From NCBI RefSeq assembly GCF_014639255.1, contig NZ_BMFV01000032.1, positions 1 to 54,417 of the forward strand: 54,417 bases of DNA. The letters run 5' to 3'. Made by a program: the position numbers and the translations under genes. Of the stretch, positions 25,653 through 34,488 are shown piece by piece. This DNA is from Pullulanibacillus pueri (GTDB lineage Bacteria > Bacillota > Bacilli > Bacillales > Sporolactobacillaceae). Below the pieces are notes generated by a model, which did no database searches, was not told where the DNA came from, and saw nothing but the letters and a program-made list of their open reading frames with translations. Every line of letters begins with the position of its first letter. The stretch's first letter is position 1.

Positions 25653-27950
25653 ATGGGATTTACAAGCTTATTTAAGAATTTTTTTGTGTCCTATATTATT
25701 ATTTTGTTACTTCCGCTAATTACAGGCTTTTTTTCCTATCAAGTATCTATTAATCTAGCAGAAAAGAGTTCTATCGAAAGTAGTTTATCGATCTTGAATC
25801 AAAGTAAAAAAGTATTAGAGCAGCGACTGAGTGAAGTCGGGAGTTTTACAAGGCAATTGGCTCTTAATAATGATGCCATTGAACTACTTGATCAAAATGA
25901 CTTGAATAATAACAGCCGTGTTTTTCGCTCCTGGAAAGTTTCGCAGGATTTATCGAGTTACGCTGCAACCAATGATTACTTACAGGACTGTTTTCTTTAT
26001 ATCAAAAGGCAACAGATTGTCATTACACCAAAATCAGTGTTTTATAGACTGAGGCAATTTTACGAACTTAATGAGTATCAAAATTTGTCCTATTCAAATT
26101 GGATAAAAACAATATTGGAAAATAAACATCAAAATGACATCATTCCTTTACGTGGACAGGGGAAACACACGGTAATTGCCTATGTACAATCACTTCCATT
26201 GAATAATTTTAATAAACCGATGGGAACGGTGGTCGTTCAAATTAACAGTGGCAAGATTACAAGTTTATTAAAGAATGTAACTCAGCAGTACAAGGGTGGG
26301 TGGGCGTATGTAGCAGATCAAGACGGTCAGATCTTAGCAACAAGTGGCATAAGTAAAAAGAAAATCTCAGCCTTGAACATTCAATCACAAAATAACGACG
26401 GTGAAACCCATCGTTATTTGGATAATAAATCACTGTTGATAACAACTCAATCAGATACCAATGGCTGGCACTATGTGGCTGGTATCCCCAAGAAAGCTTT
26501 GATGAAAAATGCCAACAGCATCAAAAAGATTTCTTGGACAGTTACCACGATTACTTTAGTCATTGGATTCTTCATTTGCCTTTGGTTAGCATTGAGAAAT
26601 AGTGGTCCTATCCATTCATTAGTGATGACGATTAAAGAACAACTTGATCCAGAGGGTGAAAGATCTGCCAGTGACTATGACTTCCTACAAGGGAATATTG
26701 CCAATCTCATTTCCAAAAATACTTCATTGCAACATGAATTAGAGGGACAGTTACCGATATTAAGAGAGGTTTTTTTGAGTCGTTTGATTTATGGCGACTT
26801 TCGTTCTGATACTGAAATTAAGCCGGCGGCAGTTCAGGCTAATCTTAACATTCCTGAGAGAGGCTACGTAGGCATACTTCATATTAACGGTTATGGGGAT
26901 ATGGGGAGTACGGAAATTTATAATGAGTTAAGTGCTACCCGACTATTGCTTAAAAAGAGACTTGAACAAATGAATTTAGAGCTATTTGTAAGAGATCTTC
27001 AATCAGATCAGCTTATTATAATCTTCCCGATAAGTGAAGAAGAGACAAAGGAGTCATCAAAAGTACTCATTGAAGAGCAAGTTCAAGCGTTAGGAGTTTT
27101 CGTTGAAAAAAACTATCGAATTACATTTACTGTCGCAATGGGGGGAGTCTTTCAAAGCTTTTCTGATGTTAGTCAATCATTTAACCAAGCAATTCGAGTA
27201 CTCGAATATACTTTGCTTACGAATGGATATGGTGTTTTATGGTATGAGAGAGTAGCGGAGAAGACTGATATGTATGAGTATACGATTGATCAAGAATTGC
27301 GTCTCATGAATGCCGTAAAGATGGGTGAATCCATTCAAGCCAAGCAAATTTTAGCTCAGGTATTTAAGCAGAACTTTCTTCAAAACACATTGTCTGTAGA
27401 TATGGCATTACAATTGATCGATGAGATAAAGGCAACGTTTCTTAAGGCCTTTAGTAATCTTAATAAGGAATTAGATTCAGTAGAAAAATTAAAACAACAA
27501 GTAAACGGCATTCGGTTGGCTGATGGTCTTGAACATATCCGTAAGATCTTGGAAAAAGTAATCGATCAATTTTGTCTATTGATAGTTAATAAAAGAAGCG
27601 AAACAGATAATGAAATTGTCCAAGAGATTTTAAATTATCTTAATGACTACTACTGTGATCCCGATATGTCGCTTTATCAGGTGGCAGAAAAGGTTGGGCG
27701 TCCAGAGAAGTTTGTGTCACAACTTTTCAAGAAACAAACCGGAACATATCTCATGGAACGTTTAGAAAAGATAAGGATTAAGAAGGCGTCAGAACTTTTA
27801 GTTAATACTGATAAAACAATTGAAATTATTTCCTGTGAAGTAGGGTATAACAGTCCACATTCTTTTAGGAGAGCTTTCAAACGCCTGTTAGATGTGACAC
27901 CAAATCAATACCGAAAATCAATCCGTGAAAGGGATTGCGAGAGTTCTTAG
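25653..27950 (+). CDS. membrane-bound AraC-family regulator (YesS type)
   Basis: A protein of about 765 residues with a sensor and a DNA-binding part in one chain. Membrane helices lie at residues about 12-32 and 295-316, and the 260-residue region between them is an extracytoplasmic sensor (Cache-like, with WAYVADQDGQILATS). A short HAMP-like linker, a middle domain (GYVGILHINGYG ... FTVAMGGVF, degenerate GGDEF-like) and a C-terminal AraC helix-turn-helix pair (SLYQVAEKVGRPEKFVSQLF and ISCEVGYNSPHSFRRAFKRL) follow. GTG 25647 or ATG 25653 are both possible after GGGGGAT. Members of this group sense extracellular oligosaccharides and switch on the adjacent LplB/LplC/LplA-type importer, which starts 260 bases downstream. 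Confidence 0.88.
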   Translation: MGFTSLFKNFFVSYIIILLLPLITGFFSYQVSINLAEKSSIESSLSILNQSKKVLEQRLSEVGSFTRQLALNNDAIELLDQNDLNNNSRVFRSWKVSQDLSSYAATNDYLQDCFLYIKRQQIVITPKSVFYRLRQFYELNEYQNLSYSNWIKTILENKHQNDIIPLRGQGKHTVIAYVQSLPLNNFNKPMGTVVVQINSGKITSLLKNVTQQYKGGWAYVADQDGQILATSGISKKKISALNIQSQNNDGETHRYLDNKSLLITTQSDTNGWHYVAGIPKKALMKNANSIKKISWTVTTITLVIGFFICLWLALRNSGPIHSLVMTIKEQLDPEGERSASDYDFLQGNIANLISKNTSLQHELEGQLPILREVFLSRLIYGDFRSDTEIKPAAVQANLNIPERGYVGILHINGYGDMGSTEIYNELSATRLLLKKRLEQMNLELFVRDLQSDQLIIIFPISEEETKESSKVLIEEQVQALGVFVEKNYRITFTVAMGGVFQSFSDVSQSFNQAIRVLEYTLLTNGYGVLWYERVAEKTDMYEYTIDQELRLMNAVKMGESIQAKQILAQVFKQNFLQNTLSVDMALQLIDEIKATFLKAFSNLNKELDSVEKLKQQVNGIRLADGLEHIRKILEKVIDQFCLLIVNKRSETDNEIVQEILNYLNDYYCDPDMSLYQVAEKVGRPEKFVSQLFKKQTGTYLMERLEKIRIKKASELLVNTDKTIEIISCEVGYNSPHSFRRAFKRLLDVTPNQYRKSIRERDCESS

Positions 27951-28093
27951 CACTATAGAGATCTACATTTGTACCTATAAATCTAGAATGTACCTTTCGA
28001 TTGTACTATTATATTTGATTTGTACCTACCCTCACAGAATGGGGGGATGATACACTGATAACACAAAAAGTTGCAAAGTGTTCTGCGGGAAAA

Positions 28094-28109
28094 ATGAAAG
28101 CGTTAGCAA
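28094..28109 (+). promoter_or_regulatory. CcpA cre-like site
   Basis: ATGAAAGCGTTAGCAA matches the catabolite-responsive consensus WTGNNARCGNWWWCAW at all positions but one. It lies about 100 bases before the ABC permease gene, so glucose repression by CcpA is inferred. A 16-codon leader frame with AAGGAG upstream (28127-28177) lies between it and the permease. Confidence 0.6.
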
Positions 28110-28210
28110 TATAAGGAGTTTTTATAATGCTTAACGTGAAAAGGGAGGGATGGATCGATAATGTACTGAATTTTTAAAAAATAAAAGGAGGGATCAGTCT
28201 GAAACCCATT

Positions 28211-29164
28211 ATGGCAAAACAGCAAACGCTGGCGATATCGAAAAGAAAGACAGGTCTTAGAAAACGGGCAGTTCGTAGTTTCCGAAAACATTGGCAATTT
28301 TATTTGTTAATTATTCCTCCTGTCCTTTACTTTATTATTTTTAAGTATATTCCTATGTTTGGTTCTATTATTGCATTTAAAGATTACAGTGTGGTTCAGG
28401 GGATATTAGGAAGCCCATGGGCGGGATTCAAATATTTTAAAATGTTTTTTGATAATCCAATGGCGTGGAGTTTAATCAAAAATACAATGGTTCTTAGTTT
28501 ATATCACATTGCAGTGAGTTTTCCGTTACCCATCATTTTAGCACTAGCTCTTAATGAGATTCGTCAGGGCATATTTAAACGGAGTGTCCAAATGATCACC
28601 TATGCGCCGTATTTTATTTCTACAGTCGTCCTAGTTTCCATGATTATTATGTTAACATCACCACGGTTAGGAATATTTAACCATATATTGGAGGCACTCG
28701 GTTTTCACTCAATTAATTTTATGGGGGAGCCGGGGATGTTCCGTTCAATATACGTATGGTCTGACGTCTGGCAAAATACAGGTTATTCAGCTGTTGTTTA
28801 CCTTGCGGCGCTTGCTGGCATCGATCCTGCATTATATGAAGCTGCCAAAATGGATGGAGCATCGAGATTCCAAAAGATTATTCATGTAGATCTACCAGGA
28901 ATTTTGCCGGCGATGACAATTATTTTAATTTTGACTGTCGGGAATCTCATGGCTGTCGGCTTTGAAAAAATCTATTTATTGCAAAACCCGTTGAATTTAA
29001 GTGCCTCAGAGGTTCTAGCAACTTATGTTTACAAAATGGGTCTTCTGAATGCGAACTTCAGTTTTGCTACGGCGATTGGACTCTTCAACTCAGTTGTTAA
29101 TTTAATCCTGATCTTATTTGCAAACGTCTTGGCAAAACGAATATCAGGAAATAGTTTGTGGTGA
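28211..29164 (+). CDS. sugar ABC permease, LplB/YteP type
   Basis: A 317-residue inner-membrane permease of the CUT1/LplB group with six helices. It has the N-terminal basic stretch before FYLLIIPPVLYFIIFKYIPM, the AFKDYS segment and the EAA loop YEAAKMDGASRFQKIIHVDLPGI that contacts the ATPase. AGGAGG ends 20 bases before ATG 28211, which is far. A CTG codon at 28199, in frame and 7 bases from GGAGGG, could be the true start, adding four residues. It is the first gene of the importer operon, with the partner permease and lipoprotein downstream. No ATPase gene is present. Confidence 0.9.
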   Translation: MAKQQTLAISKRKTGLRKRAVRSFRKHWQFYLLIIPPVLYFIIFKYIPMFGSIIAFKDYSVVQGILGSPWAGFKYFKMFFDNPMAWSLIKNTMVLSLYHIAVSFPLPIILALALNEIRQGIFKRSVQMITYAPYFISTVVLVSMIIMLTSPRLGIFNHILEALGFHSINFMGEPGMFRSIYVWSDVWQNTGYSAVVYLAALAGIDPALYEAAKMDGASRFQKIIHVDLPGILPAMTIILILTVGNLMAVGFEKIYLLQNPLNLSASEVLATYVYKMGLLNANFSFATAIGLFNSVVNLILILFANVLAKRISGNSLW

Positions 29165-29191
29165 TTTATGAAGGTTTGGAGGGTATGAACC

Positions 29192-30091
29192 ATGACAGCC
29201 AAAAAAAGTACAATAAAGGATACATTTGGGGACAAGGTTTTCTTAACTGTAATTTATATTTTTTTAATTTTGGTAATACTCGTGATTTTATATCCGTTAA
29301 TTTACATTGTGAGTTCATCATTCAGTAGTCCGCTAGCGGTATCATCAGGAAAGGTGTGGTTGTGGCCAGTACATTTTTCCTTGGAAGGTTATAAGGCAGT
29401 TTTCAATAATTCACAAGTCATTGTAGGTTATGCCAACTCATTATTTTATACATTTTTTGGTACCTTGATCAGTGTCACGCTGACGGTGTTATTTGCTTAC
29501 CCACTTTCACGAAAGTCGTTCTTCGGACGAGGACCACTCATGTTTTTCATTTTATTTACGATGCTTTTTTCCGGAGGCTTAATTCCAGAATACCTGATTG
29601 TAAAAGACCTTCATATGTTGGACACGCGATGGGCCATGTTAATTCCAAAGGCAATCGCTGTTTGGCAGGTGATCATTGCTAGAACCTTTTTCCAGACAAG
29701 TATTCCGGATGAATTGGTGGAAGCAAGTGAAATGGACGGATGTAGCGATTTACGATTTTTAATGTCGATCGTGATACCACTTTCAAAACCAATCATTGCA
29801 GTTTTGGTACTGATGTATGCAGTCTTTCAATGGAATTCCTATTTTGATGCGATGATTTACTTGAAATCGGAGTCGCTATTCCCATTACAAGTAGTTTTAA
29901 GAAATATACTTATTGTGAATACAACTTCAAGTGCAGGTATGGATGCGGGCAAAATGATGGAACTAAAGCAACTAGCAGATTTAATGAAGTATTCTTTGAT
30001 TGTCGTTGCAAGTATTCCTGTGCTCATTATTTATCCATTTGTACAACGTCATTTTATGAAAGGTGTCATGATTGGATCCATAAAGGGTTAG
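29192..30091 (+). CDS. sugar ABC permease, LplC/YtcP type
   Basis: A 299-residue second permease. The first helix is LTVIYIFLILVILVILYPLIYIV, followed by the typical SSFSSPLAVSSGKVWLWPV and the EAA loop LVEASEMDGCSDLRFLMSIVIPLSKPI. The C-terminus FVQRHFMKGVMIGSIKG is the family's conserved end. It lies 27 bases after the first permease and forms the transmembrane heterodimer with it. ATG 29192 follows GGAGGGTATGAACC. Confidence 0.92.
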   Translation: MTAKKSTIKDTFGDKVFLTVIYIFLILVILVILYPLIYIVSSSFSSPLAVSSGKVWLWPVHFSLEGYKAVFNNSQVIVGYANSLFYTFFGTLISVTLTVLFAYPLSRKSFFGRGPLMFFILFTMLFSGGLIPEYLIVKDLHMLDTRWAMLIPKAIAVWQVIIARTFFQTSIPDELVEASEMDGCSDLRFLMSIVIPLSKPIIAVLVLMYAVFQWNSYFDAMIYLKSESLFPLQVVLRNILIVNTTSSAGMDAGKMMELKQLADLMKYSLIVVASIPVLIIYPFVQRHFMKGVMIGSIKG

Positions 30092-30118
30092 AGTATATCT
30101 AAATAGGGAGAGATTGTT

Positions 30119-31774
30119 ATGAAGAAGAGAGGAATCTTGTTATTGCTCTTATTATTCACCCTTAGCGTAGTGCTGGCTGGGTGTAGCAACGACAAACAAA
30201 CGGATGCAAACGGAAATACTAACGATAGTGATGGAGGATCCACGGAGTTAACGGTTTTTGCACCACAAAGCTCGGAACAAAATTTAAAGACCAGTTGGTT
30301 TACGAAACAGATGGAAAATAAGTTCAATATTAAATTTAAATGGCAGACCACCACGCAAGATGCAAGTTCAGCCAGTCAAAAACGGCAAATCTCGTTAGCT
30401 AGTGGAGATCTTCCAGATGCATATATGTTGATCCCTTGGGTTGACCAGTTTTCGACAAATGAGTTGCTCAAATATGGAAAACAAGGTGTGCTTATTCCGC
30501 TTAATGATTTGATTAAGAAATATGCCCCGAATATTCAGAAGACACTAGATAGCAATGCGCAATTTAAGGCAATGACAGTAGCGCCTGATGGCAACATTTA
30601 CGGCATCCCACAATTGGTTGAATGTTACCATTGTTCGTGGCCGAACAAAATGTATATCAATAATGATTGGTTAGAAAAATTGAATTTAAAAATGCCAAAG
30701 ACCACCGAAGACTTTAAAAAAGTATTAGAGGCTTTTAAAAATCAAGATCCCAATGGCAACGGTAAAAAAGATGAGGTGCCACTTAGCGGTGCGACCAATA
30801 TTCCCGAGAATTCCATTATTCCATTTCTTATGAACGGATTTATTTACGATGATGGGGTAAAGCACCTCATACTTAATGATGGCAAAGTTGATTTAGTTGC
30901 CAACAAACCTGAGTGGAAGGAGGGGCTGGAGTATATACGCTCCTTATATAAGGAGGGTTTAATCGATCCTGGTGCTTTTACTCAAAATGGTGATGCTTTT
31001 CTAAAATTAGGAGATAATGCTAAAACAGAAATCCTTGGTGCTGCTGCTACAAAACATCCAGGTGAATTTGTAAGTGACCAAAAGCGTCTATATTCTAAAA
31101 ATTATCTAGCAGTCCCGCCACTTCAGGGTCCAAATGCGGATTATTCTACTTATATATCTCCAATTGCACCCGGTGCAGATTTTGTTCTAACGCAAAGTTC
31201 GACAAATGCGGATCGTATTGCTGCAATAAAAATGATGGATTACTTGTTTACAACGGAAGGTGACATAGTAGGTCAGTTTGGTAAGGAAGGTGTTGATTGG
31301 AGGAAACCTAAAAAGGGTGAAGTTGCGATTGAGGAGGGTACTGAGCCAATCTATGCTACGATCCCAGCAAAAGAGGGTGCAAAACCTGATAACAATGCTT
31401 GGGGAGCATTGGCGCAATATGGCAATACCAAGGAAGTAAGAAATGGTCAAATTCAATCTACTGAAGTCTATTCTCAGGAAGGCTATGAACGCAGGCTACA
31501 AAATCTCACTCATGATTATGACGGACAAGAACCAGATAATTTATTTCCATTCTGGTCAGTTTGGGTTGACCCTTCCGATGCCGACGAAGTATCTATGATT
31601 GAAACAAATCTTAAAAGTTACATTGACCAGAATACGCTAAAATTCATTACTGGAGATAAAGATCTGGACAAGGACTGGGAAGCGTATGTTAAAGGTTTTG
31701 ACCAATTAAACCTTAAGCGATACTTAGAACTGATGCAGAAAGCCTATGACAATTCGGGTAAGCCTTCTAAATAA
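30119..31774 (+). CDS. extracellular sugar-binding lipoprotein (LplA type)
   Basis: A 551-residue solute-binding lipoprotein. The signal peptide ends in lipobox LAGC with Cys22 as the lipidated residue, and an Asp/Asn/Ser-rich linker follows. The body has ELTVFAPQSSEQ, a PNGNGKKDE calcium-site-like loop seen in this large-SBP group, and a C-terminal DWEAYVKGFDQLNLKRYLELMQKAY. Length is typical of the group (500-560) that binds complex oligosaccharides. The terminator right after it ends the importer transcript. It delivers substrate to the two permeases upstream. Confidence 0.92.
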   Translation: MKKRGILLLLLLFTLSVVLAGCSNDKQTDANGNTNDSDGGSTELTVFAPQSSEQNLKTSWFTKQMENKFNIKFKWQTTTQDASSASQKRQISLASGDLPDAYMLIPWVDQFSTNELLKYGKQGVLIPLNDLIKKYAPNIQKTLDSNAQFKAMTVAPDGNIYGIPQLVECYHCSWPNKMYINNDWLEKLNLKMPKTTEDFKKVLEAFKNQDPNGNGKKDEVPLSGATNIPENSIIPFLMNGFIYDDGVKHLILNDGKVDLVANKPEWKEGLEYIRSLYKEGLIDPGAFTQNGDAFLKLGDNAKTEILGAAATKHPGEFVSDQKRLYSKNYLAVPPLQGPNADYSTYISPIAPGADFVLTQSSTNADRIAAIKMMDYLFTTEGDIVGQFGKEGVDWRKPKKGEVAIEEGTEPIYATIPAKEGAKPDNNAWGALAQYGNTKEVRNGQIQSTEVYSQEGYERRLQNLTHDYDGQEPDNLFPFWSVWVDPSDADEVSMIETNLKSYIDQNTLKFITGDKDLDKDWEAYVKGFDQLNLKRYLELMQKAYDNSGKPSK

Positions 31775-31786
31775 TCATTGTAGTCT

Positions 31787-31825
31787 AGCACCATCTTCTA
31801 ATTCAGAAAAGATGGTGCTGTTTCT
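31787..31825 (+). terminator. terminator after the importer operon
   Basis: AGCACCATCTT (31787-31797) pairs with AAGATGGTGCT (31809-31819), followed by GTTTCT. It separates the importer from the hydrolase genes, though partial read-through is possible because the U-tract is short. Confidence 0.75.
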
Positions 31826-31999
31826 ACATACCCGGGTACTCTAGATCACAAAATTGAGATGGATAGAGAGTAAGAATGTTTGGGATTCAGATTGCCTTTT
31901 TGAAAAGAATCATTTTGATTGGTGAAATAAGTCAGAAAAATTATTTCCCTTTTCTATATGTTTCTTTGATTAAACATTCTATCAGTTGGGAGTGATTTT

Positions 32000-34300
32000 A
32001 TGAAAGTGGATTTAAATAATTACAATATTATATGGCATTCACAAAGTCAAAACTCTAGTGAAAGTATGCCTGTCGGGGGACATGATATCGGACTGAATGT
32101 GTGGGTGGAGCAAGGTGATATATACTTTTATATTGATCGAAGTGGGAGCTTTGATGAGAATAATCAAATGCTAAAGCTTGGGAGGGTAAAACTAAGATTA
32201 TCACCCAATCCATTTCGCAACGGAACAGAATTCACACAAGAGCTGAAGTTATTGGATGGCTATATGGAGATTAAGGGTAAGACGGCAAACGGGCTAGAAG
32301 CTTGTGTCTTATTGTGGGTTGATGTTTTCCATCCGGTTATACATCTTGAGATCAAGTGCAAACAACCCATACAAACGGAAATCTCGTATGAAAACTGGCG
32401 AATGCAAGAAAGAAAGATTCCTCATGATCGGCGCATGGCCTGTTTGAGCACGGTAGGATATCCCGGCGAGGTTACAACAAAACCTGATTACGTGAATTTT
32501 CATGAAGATGATATTTTGTTTTATCACCGAAATAGAAATGACGAATTATTCTTTGATAAAGTGGTTGACCAACAGGGATTAACCGATTATAAGGATAAAC
32601 TATGGAATCCCCAAAAAAATAATACGTTTGGTGGGATAGTCCGTGGAGAAGGGATGAAAGCAAGTAGTATAGAGGGGGGCAGCTATATCCGAACGCCGCA
32701 TATGACTTGGAAACTGGTTTCCGTCCAACCACAAACAAATCACCATATCGCTATTTATTTACATACAGAGCAGACGGAAACCTTCGAACAATGGCAGAAT
32801 CGGCTTTATGAAACGGTTAGTAAAACAGAATCCAAAGTTGATGAGTCAAAAGAATACTCCAAGCAATGGTGGAATAATTTTTGGAAGCGAAGCTATATAT
32901 CGATCGATCCAGATCGTAAAATCGAGGATAAACAACCTTGGCAGGTTGGGAGAAATTACAACTTGTTTCGTTATATGCTTGGTTGTAATGCATTTGGTAC
33001 CTATCCTACGAAATTTAATGGAGGCTTATTCACTAGCGACCCTTCCTTTGTCATGAAGGATGAGGCGTGGGAGAATGAGACACCAGATTTTCGTAAATGG
33101 GGAGGCGGTAGTTTTACCGCGCAAAATCAAAGGCTTGTTTATTGGCCATTGTTGAAAAGTGGAGATTATGAATTGATGAAGCCACAGTTCGATTTTTACA
33201 GCAGGGCTCTCACTAACGCGGAGATCCGGACAAATGTATATTGGGGACATGGTGGTTGTTCTTTCACTGAACAATTGGAAAATTTCGGTTTGCCTATTGG
33301 ATGGGGTTGGGGCTGGTTGGACAGTCCTGATAAAGTGCATTGCAGAAGGCCATTTAATGATTCAACGGAACAGATGGCGCCGTGGATTAAGTATCATTAT
33401 GTCAATCAATTAGAATTCTCGTTTATGATCATGAAATATCACTTTTACAGTGGGGCAGATATTCAAGAGTATATCCCTTTTATTGAAAGTTCACTAACCT
33501 TTTTTGATGAACATTATCAATATATGTATGCGCTTGAAACAACAAAGAAATTGGATGAGAACGGAAAACTTGTTTTATTTCCATCGACAGCTTGTGAAAC
33601 ATATAAATTAGCAATGAATCCAAGTGATTTAGTGGCAGCTTTAGATGCTAATGTCCAAGCAATACTAGGTTTACCGGAAAAGTATATAACCGATGAGAGA
33701 AAGGCTTATTACAGAGAACTCCGAGGTCGTATTCCGGAGCTACAGTTTAGGGAAATAAAAGGTAAGAAGACCATTGCTCCAGCTGAGTCATGGAAAGGCA
33801 TTATCAATGTTGAAATTCCACAGCTGTATCCTGTATTTCCATATGAACAATATGGGATTGGAAAACGAGATATGCAAGTTGCTATAGATACTTGGCATTA
33901 TGGCACGGACATTCCAGAGCAGAAAAACCATATTAGTTGGCATCAGGATGGTATTTTTTGTGCAAGATTAGGCTTGACTGACGAGGCTGCCGCTATTGCC
34001 ATAAAGAAGCTTTCAAATGGGAATTGCCGATTTCCAGCCTTTTGGGGACCAGGCCACGACTGGTTGCCGGACCATAATTGGGGTGGGACAGGAATGATTG
34101 GCCTGCAAGATATGTTGATGCAGCAGGTGGGGGAGAAAATTTACATTCTCCCAGCATGGCCGAAGGATTGGGATGTTGACTTTAAATTGCATGCGTCTGG
34201 TCGGACTGTCATCGAGGGGTGTGTTCGTGATGGATGCCTTGAGGACTTAGTGGTAACACCTAATAGTCGATCGGTAGATGTTGTGAATTGCTGGGGTTGA
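32000..34300 (+). CDS. DUF5703-type protein, probable intracellular glycosidase
   Basis: A 766-residue protein with no signal peptide. The start YNIIWHSQSQNSSESMPVGG followed by HDIGLNVWVEQGDIYFYI matches the DUF5703 N-terminal domain, a beta-sandwich like that in front of GH95-type barrels. The rest shows an (alpha/alpha)6-barrel pattern with NLFRYMLGCNAFGTYPTKFN, WPLLKSGDYELMKPQFDFY, FPSTACETYKLAMNP and ISWHQDGIFCARLGLTDE. No reaction is established for the family. Its position between an oligosaccharide importer and two GH95 genes suggests a glycoside hydrolase of the same pathway. It starts at ATG 32000, with TTGGGAGTG upstream. Confidence 0.8.
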   Translation: MKVDLNNYNIIWHSQSQNSSESMPVGGHDIGLNVWVEQGDIYFYIDRSGSFDENNQMLKLGRVKLRLSPNPFRNGTEFTQELKLLDGYMEIKGKTANGLEACVLLWVDVFHPVIHLEIKCKQPIQTEISYENWRMQERKIPHDRRMACLSTVGYPGEVTTKPDYVNFHEDDILFYHRNRNDELFFDKVVDQQGLTDYKDKLWNPQKNNTFGGIVRGEGMKASSIEGGSYIRTPHMTWKLVSVQPQTNHHIAIYLHTEQTETFEQWQNRLYETVSKTESKVDESKEYSKQWWNNFWKRSYISIDPDRKIEDKQPWQVGRNYNLFRYMLGCNAFGTYPTKFNGGLFTSDPSFVMKDEAWENETPDFRKWGGGSFTAQNQRLVYWPLLKSGDYELMKPQFDFYSRALTNAEIRTNVYWGHGGCSFTEQLENFGLPIGWGWGWLDSPDKVHCRRPFNDSTEQMAPWIKYHYVNQLEFSFMIMKYHFYSGADIQEYIPFIESSLTFFDEHYQYMYALETTKKLDENGKLVLFPSTACETYKLAMNPSDLVAALDANVQAILGLPEKYITDERKAYYRELRGRIPELQFREIKGKKTIAPAESWKGIINVEIPQLYPVFPYEQYGIGKRDMQVAIDTWHYGTDIPEQKNHISWHQDGIFCARLGLTDEAAAIAIKKLSNGNCRFPAFWGPGHDWLPDHNWGGTGMIGLQDMLMQQVGEKIYILPAWPKDWDVDFKLHASGRTVIEGCVRDGCLEDLVVTPNSRSVDVVNCWG

Positions 34301-34488
34301 TAAATGTATGATTGTTATAAACACTCGCAGTAATTTCCATAAAATCCGATGAATTAGTTAATTATTATACGACAAAAAGACTAACTATATATCAAGATTG
34401 CCAAACTTGTATCTCAAAAAAGGAATATTTTAAGCAGAGATAATAATAGTTATTTAAAAAATTTCCTTATAGAAAGGAATCACTATCT

